NCBI GenBank assembly: GCA_001791795.1
Contig: MGFH01000152.1
Coordinates: 1-46,054 of the forward strand
Direction of reading: 5' to 3'
DNA length: 46,054 nt
Source: Candidatus Wallbacteria bacterium GWC2_49_35
GTDB taxonomy: Bacteria > Muiribacteriota > UBA9980
Positions 33,059-42,606 of this stretch are shown piece by piece. The stretch's first letter is position 1; each line of letters starts with the position of its first letter. The notes under the pieces were generated by a model that saw only the letters and a list, made by a program, of their open reading frames with translations, made no database searches and was not told the DNA's origin. Position numbers and translations under genes: made by a program.

Positions 33059-33573
33059 TGCGCGTTATAGGCATCGATCCCGGCACTCACCGCTGCGGTT
33101 ACAGCATAACGGAAAGCGCCGGGTCGAAGCTTAAGGTTCACTGCTGCGGCGTGTTCAACACACAGGAAAAGAACAAGAGCATGACCGCGGCGGAAAGGCT
33201 TTATAAAATAAAGCAGGGATTGTGCGAGCTTATAGAAGCCTATAAGCCGGACGCGCTCTCGATGGAACGGCTCTTTATTAACAATAACCTTAAAACCGCC
33301 ATATCGGTCGGCGAGGCGCGCGGAGTGATAATGCTCACCGCATTCGAGCGGGGGCTTCCGATAGCCGAATATACCCCGCAGCAGATAAAAAGCGCCATCA
33401 CCGGAAGCGGAGCGGCGGCCAAGGACCAGGTCGGCCGTATGGTCAAGATCCTCACCGGCCTCGCCGAAATTCCCAAACCCGACGACGCGGCGGACGCCGT
33501 AGCGTGCGCTATATGCCACCTGCAGTCGGCGCCGTTTTTAAAAGCCGCCGGAAAAGCGCTAATGAGCGCGTAG
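33058..33573 (+). CDS. ruvC: Holliday junction resolvase RuvC
   Basis: RuvC cuts Holliday junctions during recombinational repair. The 171-residue product carries the four catalytic acids of the RNase H-like fold: Asp7 (IGIDPGT), Glu70 (LSMERLF), Asp143 and Asp146 (PDDAADA). Its ATG overlaps the yebC stop codon (TAATG), so translation is coupled. A terminator-like hairpin (33636-33664) separates it from ruvA. Confidence 0.97.
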   Translation: MRVIGIDPGTHRCGYSITESAGSKLKVHCCGVFNTQEKNKSMTAAERLYKIKQGLCELIEAYKPDALSMERLFINNNLKTAISVGEARGVIMLTAFERGLPIAEYTPQQIKSAITGSGAAAKDQVGRMVKILTGLAEIPKPDDAADAVACAICHLQSAPFLKAAGKALMSA

Positions 33574-33635
33574 CTCCGGCCCGGGTGCACCGCCGGAAAT
33601 TTATATATAACTGAAACATAAATATAAATTACGAT

Positions 33636-33664
33636 AAAAAGACATAATTAATTTATGTCTTTTT
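33636..33664 (+). terminator. Terminator between ruvC and ruvA
   Basis: Perfect 12-base arms (33636-33647 and 33653-33664) around a 5-base loop, ending in TTTTT. No good promoter is visible between it and ruvA, so it may act as a partial terminator. Confidence 0.65.
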
Positions 33665-33734
33665 ATTGTAATTAGAGAGAGCGCCGGGAAAATGTCTCGC
33701 AAGGCACTTCGGGCGCCGCTGAACGGTAAAGATC

Positions 33735-34352
33735 ATGATATATTCCATTAAAGGCATACTGCTCGAAAAGCAGAAAGAATTCATCGTCGTAGAGGCCAAC
33801 CAGATAGCCTACGAAATAGTCTTTCCCACCTCCGCTTACGGGCGCCTGCCCGAACCGGGCGGCGAAGTTACCATTTACACGCAGTTTTTAGTGCGCGAGG
33901 ACTGCTTTCTTCTGTTCGGCTTTCCGTCGACCGAAGATAAAAAGTTTTTCAACACCCTGCTGTCCGTTCCTTCGCTGGGGCCAAAAACGGCTTATAACGT
34001 AATGAACGCGCTGCCCATTTCAAGGCTGGTGGACGCCATTTTGAAAGACGACGAAAAATGCCTGACGCAAATCTCCGGCATCGGCGCCAAAACGGCGAAG
34101 CGTATAATACTCGAATTAAAAGACAAAATTTCCAAATTGGGCTCCGCCTCGAAAGACGGCTCCAATTTTTCGTCTGGGACAGGCGCCGGAAGCGGCGTGC
34201 TCGATTCTCTCGCTGAGGCCCGGCTCGCCCTCGGCTCGCTCGGCTTCGCCTACGCCGAAATAGAGCGGATGCTCTCGGCCGTGATCAAAGAACTTGACAT
34301 ATCTTCGGCCACCACCGAAGATATCCTCACCAGGGCGCTAAAAAAGCGTTAA
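33735..34352 (+). CDS. ruvA: Holliday junction branch migration protein RuvA
   Basis: RuvA binds the four-way junction and loads the RuvB motor. The 205-residue product has the N-terminal OB fold (MIYSIKGILLEKQKEFIVVE), the two helix-hairpin-helix motifs (LLSVPSLGPKTAYNVMNAL and ISGIGAKTAKRIILELKDK) and the C-terminal UBA-like domain that contacts RuvB (ALGSLGFAYAEIERML). RuvB follows 67 bases downstream. The ribosome site is weak. Confidence 0.97.
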   Translation: MIYSIKGILLEKQKEFIVVEANQIAYEIVFPTSAYGRLPEPGGEVTIYTQFLVREDCFLLFGFPSTEDKKFFNTLLSVPSLGPKTAYNVMNALPISRLVDAILKDDEKCLTQISGIGAKTAKRIILELKDKISKLGSASKDGSNFSSGTGAGSGVLDSLAEARLALGSLGFAYAEIERMLSAVIKELDISSATTEDILTRALKKR

Positions 34353-34419
34353 CGCTTCGACGACGCGTATTAAAACCGCGTGCGACGGAACGCCGCACTA
34401 ATCAAATTATCGGAGATGC

Positions 34420-35463
34420 ATGATGCTCCAGGACGAAGACATATTAAATCCGAATTTCACCGACGCGGACAGGCACAGCGACATCAGGCCGAAAAGCCTC
34501 GATAAATTCATAGGCCAGGCCAAGGTCAAGCAGAAGCTGCAGGTCTATATGCAGGCGGCCATGAAACGCGGCGACGCGCTCGACCATGTCCTTTTGTGCG
34601 GGCCTCCCGGCGTCGGCAAGACCACTCTCGCCAATATAATCGCGTGCGAACTCGGCGTAGGCATCACCACGACATCCGGGCCTATACTTGAACGCCAGGG
34701 CGACCTCGCGGCGATACTCACCAATATAAATTCCCGCTCGGTGCTTTTCGTCGACGAGATCCATCGCATCAACCATACGGTTGAAGAAATTTTATATCCC
34801 GCTCTCGAAGACTACAAACTCGACATAATTCTGGGCAAGGGGCCCGCGGCCAAAACCATCAGGCTCGACCTGCCCAAATTCACGCTCATTGGCGCCACGA
34901 CCCGCCAGGGAATGCTCAGCGCTCCTCTGCGCGACCGCTTCGGCGTCATATTGTTCATAGATTACTATGAATCAGAAGACCTCGTAAAGATCGTCCAAAA
35001 CGCGGCCCAGGTCCTCGGCGTGACCATCACAAGCGACGGCGCCTACGAGATCGCCAGACGCTCGCGCGGAACGCCGCGAATCGCGACAAGGCTGCTCAAG
35101 CGCGTCAGGGATTTCGCCGAGATCGAATACGAAGGCGTAATCGATAAAAAAGTGGCCGATTATTCTCTCAATCTTCTCGAGATCGACCAGCTGGGCCTTG
35201 ACGCCATAGACAACAAAATATTGAGCACCGTCATTGAAAAATACGACGGCGGGCCGGTTTCAGGCGATACCATCTCAATTTCCGTCGGCGAAGATTCAGA
35301 CACGATCTACGACGTTTACGAACCATATCTTATCAAACTCGGCTTTTTGCAGCGCACGCCGCGCGGCAGGGTAGCGACGAAGCTCGCCTATAATCATCTT
35401 AAAATACCTTACAACAAAAAATACGACCAGTCCCCGGACGGCGCCCAGCAGCAATTATTTTAA
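34420..35463 (+). CDS. ruvB: Holliday junction branch migration ATPase RuvB
   Basis: RuvB is the hexameric AAA+ motor that drives branch migration with RuvA. The 347-residue product shows Walker [12 protein letters not shown] (about 62-72), Walker B LFVDEIHR (about 109-116), sensor 1 [19 protein letters not shown] and the C-terminal winged helix ([20 protein letters not shown]). All expected elements are present. A GGAG site precedes the ATG pair. Confidence 0.98.
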   Translation: MMLQDEDILNPNFTDADRHSDIRPKSLDKFIGQAKVKQKLQVYMQAAMKRGDALDHVLLCGPPGVGKTTLANIIACELGVGITTTSGPILERQGDLAAILTNINSRSVLFVDEIHRINHTVEEILYPALEDYKLDIILGKGPAAKTIRLDLPKFTLIGATTRQGMLSAPLRDRFGVILFIDYYESEDLVKIVQNAAQVLGVTITSDGAYEIARRSRGTPRIATRLLKRVRDFAEIEYEGVIDKKVADYSLNLLEIDQLGLDAIDNKILSTVIEKYDGGPVSGDTISISVGEDSDTIYDVYEPYLIKLGFLQRTPRGRVATKLAYNHLKIPYNKKYDQSPDGAQQQLF

Positions 35464-35515
35464 TTTTCTGGATTTTAGCGTTAATAAATAAGAATTAAAG
35501 CCGATAAGTGAAAAT

Positions 35516-36766
35516 ATGAAAAGACATATTTGCGCGCTTTTAATTTTTTTTATTCTGCCAGGCGTGGCTCTGATGCCCGCGGCGGCGGACGCTGCTGTAA
35601 GCGGCGGCGGGGCCGATTTTAAGATCGCGCTCGTAAGGAACGCACAGAAAGTAGAGGTCAGCAACGTCGATTATAAGGCGTCGGCCGGCTACGCGAAGAT
35701 TTTTGAAAAAAAAAGGATGACGAAAAATTTTTCGTCGAGCATAACCGTCGCGAACGGTAATTTATACGTCAATTCGAAACGGGCCGGCGCAAATAAGTTC
35801 TGGCTTTACCCCAAAAAGAATTCGTTCGTTAAGATCAACGCAAAGCCGTACAGGGGAAAATTTTTAGTGACGGCCGGCGCGGGCGGATTGACGGTAATAA
35901 ACACTGTGGCTCTCGAAGATTACCTGAAGGCTGTGGTCCCTTCCGAAATGGAGCCGAACGCCGGCATCGAAGCGCTTAAAGCGCAGGCAGTCGTCGCCAG
36001 AACCTACGCGATCGCGACCAGAGGCAAGCATAAATCCGCGGGATACGACCTGTGCAACACCACCTGCTGCCAGGTCTATAAAGGCGTAAGCGAGGAAAAC
36101 GCGAAAACGAACAGGGCCGTCGAATCCACAAGGGCGCTGGTCATCCTTCACTCGGATAAACCCATAAACGCTTACTACTGCGCTTCATGCGGCGGACGCA
36201 CCGAGTCGGTTGAAGAAGCGTGGCCCGGCGCGAAGGCGGTAAAGTACGCGAAGACCGTCGACTGCCCGTATTGCGCGAAGGACGATAAGATGTCATGGAA
36301 GTATAAAATAAATCAGGGCGAGTTCGTCGCGAAAATGAGGGACGCCGGCTTTAACATAGACGGCGTGAGCTCGGCTAAATTGTACGATAAAACCGGCTCG
36401 GGCCGTTATAACACGGTGGAAATGCGGGGCGGCTTCGGAACGCTTTATTACTCGGCGGAGATATTTCGCAGGATATTCGGCAACACCAATATCCGTTCGT
36501 CGTTTTTCAATATAACCATCGATAAACCAAAAATCGCAACTAAAGACTTTAAATTTAACCGGATTGATGATATAATAAAGGCGAGAAACGATTTTAACAA
36601 TGATAATTTAAATAATTCATATATAACTTTCGCGGGCTCGGGATACGGCCACGGCGTCGGTATGTGCCAGCACGGGGCGAAGAAAATGGCCGGCACGGGA
36701 AGTAATTTCAGGCGTATCATAAATTATTACTTTACTAAAGAAGTCAATGTAAAAAAAATATATTGA
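35516..36766 (+). CDS. SpoIID/LytB-domain protein
   Basis: The product has 416 residues. A signal peptide (about 1-24, ALLIFFILPGVALMPAAADA) is followed by the SpoIID domain: VALEDYLKAVVPSEMEPNAG, AQAVVARTYA, YYCASCGGRTESVEEAW and the terminal GYGHGVGMCQHGAKKMA. In Bacillus, SpoIID is a lytic transglycosylase acting on denuded glycan strands. Members in Gram-negatives are thought to act on peptidoglycan in the periplasm. The cysteine-rich block CNTTCCQVYKG is typical of the family. Only 25 bases separate it from pilM, so it may belong to the pilus operon, for instance making room in the cell wall; that link is inferred. Confidence 0.92.
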   Translation: MKRHICALLIFFILPGVALMPAAADAAVSGGGADFKIALVRNAQKVEVSNVDYKASAGYAKIFEKKRMTKNFSSSITVANGNLYVNSKRAGANKFWLYPKKNSFVKINAKPYRGKFLVTAGAGGLTVINTVALEDYLKAVVPSEMEPNAGIEALKAQAVVARTYAIATRGKHKSAGYDLCNTTCCQVYKGVSEENAKTNRAVESTRALVILHSDKPINAYYCASCGGRTESVEEAWPGAKAVKYAKTVDCPYCAKDDKMSWKYKINQGEFVAKMRDAGFNIDGVSSAKLYDKTGSGRYNTVEMRGGFGTLYYSAEIFRRIFGNTNIRSSFFNITIDKPKIATKDFKFNRIDDIIKARNDFNNDNLNNSYITFAGSGYGHGVGMCQHGAKKMAGTGSNFRRIINYYFTKEVNVKKIY

Positions 36767-36791
36767 AATAAAGAAGTGCAGGTGAAAAACT

Positions 36792-37856
36792 ATGTTTAGT
36801 TTTGGGTCGTCAAAATCGGCAATCGGCCTCGACGTAGGGACATACTCGGTGAAAATGGTTCATATGAAAAAGGGAAGCGCTGAACCTCAGATATTGAGTT
36901 TCGGCATAGCGCAATTTCCCCATGAAGGCGCGGTCGCCTCGGACGGCCAGATAGTCGATCCGAACGCCGTTTCCGAAGTGATCAAGGAGTTGTTCAAATC
37001 TTCGAAGGTAAAACCCGCCAACGTCGTTACGTGCCTTTCGAACCAGAACATCATTTCCCGTTTCATAAAAGTGCCCATGATGGCCGATAACGAACTCGAA
37101 GAAGCCGTCAAGTACGAGGCCGAGCAATACGTTCCATACGCCCTCGACGAAATGAACCTGAGTTTTTACAAACTTTCGCAGGTCGAAGAAGACGGCATAG
37201 CGCAGCATTTCATTCTTCTGGTCTGCGCCCAGAAAGACATCCTCAAAAATTTTCTCAACACGCTGAAAAACGCCGCGGTGACTCCTCAGATCGTCGACGT
37301 GGACAATCTGGCGATAATTAACGCCCTCGAAAAGGCCATCCGCCCGGACGAGGTCACCGCGATAATAGACATAGGCGCGAGTTCCACCAATATCAACATA
37401 ATAAAGGAAGGCGTCCTTAAATTCACGCGTAACATACTTATAGCCGGAAACAATATCACCAACGCCATTATGAACGTGCTCAAACTCGATTTCGCGCAGG
37501 CGGAAAATATCAAAACCGAAGAAGTCGTAGTTTCCACCAGCGAGGATAGCGAAGACAACGACGTTTCCGAAGTCGTAAGAAGCATCATAGAAGAACTCGC
37601 CTCTGAAATCAGACGCTCGTTCGACTACTATAAAGCGCAGCACCGCGAACATACCATCAACAGAATCCTTCTTTCGGGCGGTACCGCAAAATTAAAAAAT
37701 CTTGACGTGTTTTTAGCCAACGAACTCGGCGTAGAAGTCGAAAAGGCCAATCCGTTAGAAGGCATCGTGGCCAACGTCGCCAACGTCGATCAGCTTAACG
37801 AGCATCTGCTCGAACTAACCGCGGCAATTGGCCTTGCCCTGCGTGAGGTGATGTAA
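36792..37856 (+). CDS. pilM: Type IV pilus assembly protein PilM
   Basis: PilM is an actin-like ATPase that forms the cytoplasmic ring of the pilus alignment complex and binds the N-terminus of PilN. The 354-residue product has the phosphate-binding motif AIGLDVGTYSVKMVHM near residue 11, the second motif AIIDIGASSTNINII and the adenosine motif ILLSGGTAKLKNL. An AGGTG site lies seven bases before the ATG. It starts the cluster pilM-pilN-pilO-pilP-pilQ. Confidence 0.95.
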   Translation: MFSFGSSKSAIGLDVGTYSVKMVHMKKGSAEPQILSFGIAQFPHEGAVASDGQIVDPNAVSEVIKELFKSSKVKPANVVTCLSNQNIISRFIKVPMMADNELEEAVKYEAEQYVPYALDEMNLSFYKLSQVEEDGIAQHFILLVCAQKDILKNFLNTLKNAAVTPQIVDVDNLAIINALEKAIRPDEVTAIIDIGASSTNINIIKEGVLKFTRNILIAGNNITNAIMNVLKLDFAQAENIKTEEVVVSTSEDSEDNDVSEVVRSIIEELASEIRRSFDYYKAQHREHTINRILLSGGTAKLKNLDVFLANELGVEVEKANPLEGIVANVANVDQLNEHLLELTAAIGLALREVM

Positions 37857-37858
37857 TA

Positions 37859-38551
37859 ATGATTAAAATCAACCTACTTCCGCAAAAGAAGCGAATGCAT
37901 CTGCCCAAGATACCGATCGGTACCATACTGGGCGTGCTGATACTGTTAGGACTCGGATACTACCTGTGGGTCATTCAGGAAGAGAACTTCCAGGCCCAGC
38001 TCGAAGATCTGGCCAACCAGATAAAAGAAAAGGAAAGAAAGAAAAAACAGGTGCTCGCCGACAAACAGGAAAAATTATCCGCCATAGACCAGCAGATCAA
38101 CTTATACAGGCAGCAGGTCAACCTTATAAAAAGGCTCATAGGCGCCGACATGGTCGCCTGGAGCGTCGTTTTCGAGGACCTCACCTACCTCGTGCCTAAA
38201 GAGACCGTATGGCTGAAGAGCTTCCAGTGCGAAGGCGACGCCAAGATACTCATGCAGGGCACCGCTCGCAGCGACCCGAACTTAGACCCTAAAAAGAACG
38301 AAGGCAAAAAGATCATGACCTCGATAGCCAAGTTCATTGAAAATCTCGACGAATGCTATTACATCGACAACGTATACCTGTCGAGTTCGCAGAAATCGCA
38401 GATGCACGGTCAGGATATTTATCAGTTCTCGCTCTCGGCTAAGATCGACCGCACCAAGAAAAACAGCGACGGCGGAGGCGAATCGGGCTCGGGTGAAGGA
38501 ACTGATTCATCGGGCGGCGGAACCGCAGCGCCCGCGGGAGGTGGCGAATAA
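37859..38551 (+). CDS. pilN: Type IV pilus assembly protein PilN
   Basis: PilN is a bitopic inner-membrane protein linking PilM to PilO. The 230-residue product begins with the conserved PilM-binding motif MIKINLLPQKK, followed by one membrane helix (about 20-38), a coiled coil (about 42-85) and the ferredoxin-like domain. The last 30 residues are a Gly/Ser/Ala-rich tail not usual for PilN. The start lies two bases after the pilM stop, with the ribosome site inside pilM. Confidence 0.93.
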   Translation: MIKINLLPQKKRMHLPKIPIGTILGVLILLGLGYYLWVIQEENFQAQLEDLANQIKEKERKKKQVLADKQEKLSAIDQQINLYRQQVNLIKRLIGADMVAWSVVFEDLTYLVPKETVWLKSFQCEGDAKILMQGTARSDPNLDPKKNEGKKIMTSIAKFIENLDECYYIDNVYLSSSQKSQMHGQDIYQFSLSAKIDRTKKNSDGGGESGSGEGTDSSGGGTAAPAGGGE

Positions 38552-39114
38552 TGAATAACACCAAGATAATGATATTCGTATTATTTATAATAATAGCCGC
38601 GTCGATGGTTGGCGTCTGGTACTTCGTTAACTTCAAGGAATTCGAAATACAGTACGACGACAAGATGGCCACGATCGAAAGCCTCGACAAGGCGATCGCG
38701 AACGCGAGCCAAGTCGAAGCCGACCTTCAGCGCAAGAACCAGGAGCTCGCCGAGGTCAAGGAAGAGTTCGAAAAACTCAAAAAGAAAGTACAGATAAGAG
38801 TGGACATACCCAAACTGCTCAAGGAAACCGAACAGGCCTCGCTCGACACCAAGGTAAAGTTCAACGAAATCAAGATAGAAAACCTCGTCCCCTACGAAGG
38901 GTACTCAGAAATACCCATAGAACTCCAGATCGTAGGCGGCTATCACGACCTCGGAAAGTATCTGAGAAAACTCGAGTACATGAAACTTTTCAACGTGAAC
39001 GCCGGAACGCTCCAACTGCAGCCGTTCATCGGCCGCGAGGGTTCGAACAAAGTCGAGATCAATATGACATTAAACGTTAAATCGTTCGTATTGAACGATA
39101 CCGGGGGGTTATAA
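38551..39114 (+). CDS. pilO: Type IV pilus assembly protein PilO
   Basis: PilO pairs with PilN in the inner membrane. The 187-residue product has one N-terminal membrane helix (about 6-26, MIFVLFIIIAASMVGVWYFV), a coiled coil (about 45-78) and a ferredoxin-like domain with ENLVPYEGYSEIPIELQIVG and YHDLGKYLRKLE, typical of PilO. Its ATG overlaps the pilN stop codon by one base (TAATG) after a GGGAGGTGG site, so the two are translationally coupled. Confidence 0.93.
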   Translation: MNNTKIMIFVLFIIIAASMVGVWYFVNFKEFEIQYDDKMATIESLDKAIANASQVEADLQRKNQELAEVKEEFEKLKKKVQIRVDIPKLLKETEQASLDTKVKFNEIKIENLVPYEGYSEIPIELQIVGGYHDLGKYLRKLEYMKLFNVNAGTLQLQPFIGREGSNKVEINMTLNVKSFVLNDTGGL

Positions 39115-39117
39115 AAT

Positions 39118-39723
39118 ATGAAAGAATTGATATTAAAAAAGAAAATATCACTTTTTAAGGCCGTATTCTTTTTATTCATAATATTCTGCCTTCTCGGATG
39201 GCTGAACATGGCCTCCGCCCAGGACGAAGCGGCGCCGGTTCCCGGCGCTGAAACCGGGGCTGAAACCGCGCCCGGCGAGGAAACTCCCGCCGCCGAAACG
39301 CCCGCGCCCGCTGCCGAAACGCCGGAGGCCGAGCCCGCCGCAGCGGCTCCCGCGGCTGAGCCCGACGTCGAAGAACCGTTCAAGGAATACGAGCCCAAAG
39401 ACAAAAGCAAGGATCCCAAGGACCCTTTCAAACCGTTGATCGCTCCTCCGCCGCCGGTGACTCCGCCTACGCAGCAGTCCGTCAACATCCAGAAAAAAAC
39501 CGAGGTTCAGGTTCCGCCGCTGCCGATCAAAGTGACGTTCATCGTCGGCTCCGACGCTAAAAAAGTCGCCGTGCTGCAGCTTAACAATAAAACCTACGAC
39601 ATGTCCGCCGGCGAACAGGAAGATTCGGGGCTTTTCAAGGTCCTCGAAATAACCGACAACAAGGTCAAGATATGGGACTCGCGCGTTCAGAAAGAGCGCG
39701 ACATACCGCTTCAGGGCCTGTAA
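39118..39723 (+). CDS. pilP: PilP-like pilus assembly protein
   Basis: The product has 201 residues. One N-terminal hydrophobic segment (about 13-36) acts as signal or anchor. A long linker rich in Ala, Pro and Glu follows (about 38-130), and then a compact beta domain (about 138-201, VTFIVGSDAKKVAVLQLNNK ... IPLQGL) like the PilP/HR domain that binds the secretin. No lipobox cysteine is evident, unlike the lipoprotein PilP of Pseudomonas; the membrane segment may anchor it instead. It lies between pilO (3-base gap) and the secretin gene. Confidence 0.8.
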   Translation: MKELILKKKISLFKAVFFLFIIFCLLGWLNMASAQDEAAPVPGAETGAETAPGEETPAAETPAPAAETPEAEPAAAAPAAEPDVEEPFKEYEPKDKSKDPKDPFKPLIAPPPPVTPPTQQSVNIQKKTEVQVPPLPIKVTFIVGSDAKKVAVLQLNNKTYDMSAGEQEDSGLFKVLEITDNKVKIWDSRVQKERDIPLQGL

Positions 39724-39906
39724 ACCGGGCGTGACGGTCCGGAATTTAAAATGTATTTTTACATAATTAATAAAACACGTTAAATTTTTTGAAATAACTT
39801 ACGATATACATACATAGCACCAAAAGTAAAACCATCTGTTTTTTTATAGTCATAACAATAAATAACTAATTTAAATCAACATACGAAGAATCAAGGGAGG
39901 TATCTT

Positions 39907-41253
39907 ATGAACCACGGGTCACTAAGCCGCAATCGTTTCGGTCCGCTCTCAGGCGCGGGCCTCACGCTTGCAATTTTTATTTTCACGATCGCAGCCGGCC
40001 AGATGGCGTTTACCGCGCCTCTGTGGGCGCAAAGCGGAAGCTCCAACGAATATATCTCGATGAGCACGCAGGGCGCGGGCGAAGACATCCGCCAGGTCGT
40101 TAAAACCATAGCAAAACAGGCGAGCGTCAACATCCTCTGCGATAGATCGGTTTCAGGAAAGGTCGTATTCGCGCTCAAAGACGTATATTACGAAACGGCC
40201 CTGCAATTGATCGCCAAAACCAACAACCTCGCCGTCAGAAAAGAAGGCAACACCTTCATCATCGGCCAGGCGAAAAACTTAGCGGAAGGTTTCGACAGAA
40301 ACACCACGCGCAACTACAAGCTGAACTTCGCCAGACCCGAAGACGTGCAGAAAACCATTTCCGAGGTCTACAAATCGACCACGGGCACTCCTTTAAAAGT
40401 AGCGGTGGACAAACGCATCAACTCAATCGTCGTCCAGGGCACCAAGGAGCAGCTCGACCAGATATCAGAGCTCGTAAAACAGCTCGACGTGAAGGTTCAT
40501 CAGGTATTGATCGAAGCTAAAATAGTGGAAGTTTCGACCACCGGACAGCGCCATCTCGGTATGAACTGGGGATGGGGCGCGGGTCAGTATTCAGAAGGCA
40601 AAGCATCTTCGACGGGCAAGATCGCGGCCATCACCGAAGCCCAGGCCAAAAACGCCAGCGCGACATCCTATCGTCCCGACTTAACGAGTCTTGCGACTGG
40701 CGGTAACGGCGACGTTTTCAAACTCGGCGATTTCTTCAGGGGCCCGATGTTCTTCGAAGCCACGCTCAACGCTCTTGAAACCAGCGGCCACGGCAAGACC
40801 CTCACCAATCCCAAGATCGCGACCCTCAACGGCCAGAAGGCCAATATCGAAGTCGGCAGAAAGATCGCTTACTACACCGGCGGCGACCAGGGCGCGGGCG
40901 AAAAAGACGTAGGCGTTAAACTCGTAATCACCCCGCAGATAAACGACGAAGGCTGGATCACGGCCGAAATCGCGCCTGAAGTAAGTTTCCTCGAAGGCTA
41001 CGACCAGGCTACCGGAAAACTGCCTCTGATAGGCCGAAGGCTCGCGAGCACGGTCGTCAGGGTCAAGGACGGCGAAGAGATCCTCATCGGCGGCCTGATC
41101 AACGAAGAAGGAACCTCCGACACGTCGCGGTTCCCCGTGCTGGGAAACATTCCGCTGCTGAAGACCTTCTTCTCCAGCAAAAAGAACGACGAACGAACCC
41201 AGCAGCTGATAATTCTCGTCAAACCGTCGATCATACCCGAATCGGAAAGTTAG
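39907..41253 (+). CDS. pilQ: Type IV pilus secretin (PilQ-like, short form)
   Basis: Secretins form the outer-membrane pore for the pilus. The 448-residue product has a signal peptide (about 18-40), an N0/STN-like domain (ASVNILCDRSVSGKVVFALK), an N1/KH-like domain (INSIVVQGTKEQLDQISELV) and the C-terminal secretin core with VLIEAKIVEVSTTGQRHLG, GVKLVITPQINDEGWITAEI, EEILIGGLINEE and FPVLGNIPLLKTFFSS. No AMIN domain is present, and it is shorter than the 600-700 residue PilQ of Proteobacteria. An AGGGAGGT site supports the start. The 183-base gap to pilP shows no clear promoter. A strong terminator follows. Confidence 0.93.
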   Translation: MNHGSLSRNRFGPLSGAGLTLAIFIFTIAAGQMAFTAPLWAQSGSSNEYISMSTQGAGEDIRQVVKTIAKQASVNILCDRSVSGKVVFALKDVYYETALQLIAKTNNLAVRKEGNTFIIGQAKNLAEGFDRNTTRNYKLNFARPEDVQKTISEVYKSTTGTPLKVAVDKRINSIVVQGTKEQLDQISELVKQLDVKVHQVLIEAKIVEVSTTGQRHLGMNWGWGAGQYSEGKASSTGKIAAITEAQAKNASATSYRPDLTSLATGGNGDVFKLGDFFRGPMFFEATLNALETSGHGKTLTNPKIATLNGQKANIEVGRKIAYYTGGDQGAGEKDVGVKLVITPQINDEGWITAEIAPEVSFLEGYDQATGKLPLIGRRLASTVVRVKDGEEILIGGLINEEGTSDTSRFPVLGNIPLLKTFFSSKKNDERTQQLIILVKPSIIPESES

Positions 41254-41300
41254 CGGCCAGGGTCCAGATCTGAAATCTGACCGCGTTAATAAATGAAATC

Positions 41301-41332
41301 AAAAACCGCCGGAAGAAACTCCGGCGGTTTTT
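41301..41332. terminator. Strong bidirectional terminator after the secretin gene
   Basis: Perfect 13-base GC-rich arms (41301-41313 and 41320-41332) with a 6-base loop, with a T-run on both strands. It closes the pilus operon and, in the other direction, the minus-strand lipoprotein gene. Confidence 0.92.
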
Positions 41333-41428
41333 GATTTTATAATTCACTTTTTCTTTAAAATTAAAAGCGCGCCGTGCCCGTTAGCGCTTTATATTTTTAC
41401 ATTCGTTCATCTGTATATATGGGAACTG

Positions 41429-42550
41429 TCAGTCTTCGATATCGTCGCCGTCCGGCGATAACTGTTTTTCGCTGAGGGCATTGCTCAATTCCGCCCAGCC
41501 CGGATAGATCTTAGCGGCCATATCGTAAATCTCGCGCGCCGATTTTTCATTACCGACGGCCCTGTAGGCGCGTATCAGCGTTATGTACATATTGCCGAGC
41601 CTTTTATCGATGGTCAAAGCCTGATTTAAAAACTTGAACATTTCCGCCGTGTTCTGCTTCTCGTATTGCGCGTAAAAAGCGTCCTCGACGGGCTGTATCT
41701 TTAAAAAAGCCTTGTAAAGAGCGCCGCCGATACGGTTTAAAATGGCTTCCTCGTCTTTATCGATCATGGCGTTATATTTATCGAAATCCATAGCCAGCTT
41801 GTCGTCGAGCTTGTATAATTCGAAAAAATCGCCGTGCATCGAGCAGCGCGCGATCACTTCGTAATTCTGCGAATCGTTGTTCTTATCGACGCCGAGGGTT
41901 ATCTCGGCGCTCTGAGGACATGATACGCCTTCAGCTAGAAGGCCTTTGGTTTTAAGAAGTTCGAGATCCACTTTCGCGGGCAGCTGCATGTCCTCGTATA
42001 AAACCTGAAGGAGGCTGGCCGCCTTATAGACTGCGCGCGTGTTAAGATAACACTGGCGCCGCGTATCGTTCATTTTTATGTAGCGCTTTTCGGAAATGGA
42101 ATTTATCTTCAATTCGCCGCCGGCGTTTTTTATAAGATTGAACTCCTGCTTTATTATTTCGCCGTCGCCTTCGTAAACGCATGACGCTTCGCCGAACCCG
42201 TTGACCGTTATGGCGCGCTTGTAGTTTTTTATGATGTGGCGGTCGATCATGTAAAAATTATTGACGCACTCTCCGCCTATTTCGGTCGTAACGAAACGTT
42301 CGTAATTACTGCCGCTTTCAAGAAGCGATTTCAGGAATTCGTCTATAACGGAGGACGCTCGCGAAAAATCGGACGAGGGAAGAAACGCCTCGCGCGGTTC
42401 GGAACCGGCGTCTTCGCCTTCGGGCGGCTGCTGAGCGGAGCCGGGCGCAGCGGAGCACGCCGCCGCCAGCACGACGACAATCACAGCCGTGAGAAAGTAT
42501 TTCAAGGCCCACCCCGGGCATGTATTTTTAAATTCGATCGTTTTATTCAT
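41429..42550 (-). CDS. Lipoprotein with C-terminal TPR-like repeats
   Basis: The product has 373 residues, starting at ATG 42550, which has a GGTGG site and a promoter; a longer frame extends upstream to 42589 but runs into the promoter region. A signal peptide ends in the lipobox LAAAC (Cys about 33), so it is probably a lipoprotein. The middle is not recognised. The region AEMFKFLNQALTIDKRLGNMYIT..AREIYDMAAKIYPGW (about 305-360) matches one or two TPR motifs. It could be an assembly factor of an envelope complex; the function is unknown. Confidence 0.75.
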   Translation of the reverse strand: MNKTIEFKNTCPGWALKYFLTAVIVVVLAAACSAAPGSAQQPPEGEDAGSEPREAFLPSSDFSRASSVIDEFLKSLLESGSNYERFVTTEIGGECVNNFYMIDRHIIKNYKRAITVNGFGEASCVYEGDGEIIKQEFNLIKNAGGELKINSISEKRYIKMNDTRRQCYLNTRAVYKAASLLQVLYEDMQLPAKVDLELLKTKGLLAEGVSCPQSAEITLGVDKNNDSQNYEVIARCSMHGDFFELYKLDDKLAMDFDKYNAMIDKDEEAILNRIGGALYKAFLKIQPVEDAFYAQYEKQNTAEMFKFLNQALTIDKRLGNMYITLIRAYRAVGNEKSAREIYDMAAKIYPGWAELSNALSEKQLSPDGDDIED

Positions 42551-42577
42551 AATTATATCCACCCGCGTAAAAAAATA

Positions 42578-42606
42578 TTGACCGGTCACTGAAAAACTAA
42601 TTATAT
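42578..42606 (+). promoter_or_regulatory. Promoter of the 42635 gene
   Basis: TTGACC (42578-42583), 17-base spacer, TTATAT (42601-42606). The -10 overlaps the -10 of the opposite promoter. A 10-bp palindrome TGACCGGTCA (42579-42588) covers the -35 box. Confidence 0.5.

Noticed and set aside
33665-33734. Possible structured leader before ruvA (GCGCC/GGCGC pair)
   Set aside because: Only five paired bases over a long loop; no known riboswitch or leader motif was recognised.
36810-37652. Long minus-strand frame opposite pilM
   Set aside because: It lies antisense to a clear pilM, has an unusual Phe/Val-rich composition and no ribosome site.
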